Origin: Rhodospirillales bacterium
GTDB lineage: Bacteria; Pseudomonadota; Alphaproteobacteria; Rhodospirillales; Defluviicoccaceae
NCBI GenBank assembly: GCA_007694935.1
Contig: REES01000061.1
Coordinates: 1 to 43,565, forward strand
Length of the DNA stretch: 43,565 nucleotides
Reading direction: 5' to 3'
Shown here piece by piece: positions 43,521 through 43,565 of this stretch; within the stretch, counting starts at the first letter, position 1; the number at the start of each line of letters is the position of its first letter. The notes below the pieces were generated by a model. That model searched no databases and was not told the DNA's origin. It saw nothing but the letters and a program-made list of their open reading frames with translations. Both the position numbers and the translations under genes were made by a program.

Positions 43521-43565
43521 CTACTCGAGGATCTTGGCGACGACGCCGGCGCCGACGGTCCGCCC
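43521..43565 (-). CDS. tuf: Elongation factor Tu, second copy, 3' end only
   Basis: The last 45 bases of the window encode the final 14 residues of EF-Tu and a TAG stop (43521-43523), truncated by the window edge. They are identical base for base to the 3' end of the first tuf gene (26882-26926), and ten further bases after the stop also match (43511-43520 with 26872-26881). A tuf gene directly upstream of tRNA-Trp, secE and nusG is the expected second locus. Confidence 0.9.
   Translation of the reverse strand, partial: GRTVGAGVVAKILE

Overview
The window is a high-GC chromosomal segment from an alphaproteobacterium. The evidence is the ribosomal gene order (tuf, tRNA-Trp, secE, nusG, rplKAJL, rpoBC, then rpsL through rplQ in one strand-coherent block), a mitochondrial-type ATP12 F1-assembly chaperone, and typically alphaproteobacterial RpoB, S12 and S14 sequences. 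A Rhodospirillales-like member is my best guess, but this is inference from protein flavour and was not tested by a tree.

Layout. Positions 1-4670 are metabolic: a class I glutamine amidotransferase on the plus strand, then a divergent pair made of propionyl-CoA synthetase (prpE, minus) and an acyl-CoA synthetase (plus), whose shared intergenic region carries a TTTGCAAA palindrome. Positions 4694-12616, all on the minus strand, read in transcription order rarA, a HAD hydrolase, an RluA-family pseudouridine synthase, two Hsp20 chaperones, a one-PDZ Deg-type serine protease, an HtpX-like M48 protease, a second HAD phosphatase and the ATP12 chaperone. Protein and ribosome quality-control genes therefore sit directly downstream of the ribosomal super-cluster.

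Positions 12686-43565, also minus strand, are the translation and transcription super-cluster. In transcription order it runs: the 3' end of a second tuf gene, tRNA-Trp, secE, nusG, rplK, rplA, rplJ, rplL, rpoB, rpoC, rpsL, rpsG, fusA, tuf, rpsJ, rplC, rplD, rplW, rplB, rpsS, rplV, rpsC, rplP, rpmC, rpsQ, rplN, rplX, rplE, rpsN, rpsH, rplF, rplR, rpsE, rpmD, rplO, secY, adk, rpsM, rpsK, rpoA, rplQ. Many junctions are 1-4 nt overlaps, so translation is probably coupled. Only three gaps exceed 300 nt: rplA-rplJ (L10 leader with a terminator-like hairpin), rplL-rpoB (promoter plus a terminator-like attenuator) and rpoC-rpsL (promoter plus a leader of about 200 nt). A fourth good sigma-70 promoter lies between adk and rpsM. 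The cluster thus looks divided into blocks headed by rplJ, rpoB, rpsL and rpsM.

I found no mobile element, CRISPR array, phage or defence gene. The most interesting points are regulatory: the TTTGCAAA site beside prpE, the rpoB leader with its overlapping short ORF, the absence of an E. coli-style S7 target between rpsL and rpsG, acidic tails on several ribosomal proteins, and tuf identity that continues past the stop codon. The long antisense ORFs opposite rpoB, rpoC, fusA and prpE are composition shadows. I do not see a convincing undescribed system here.
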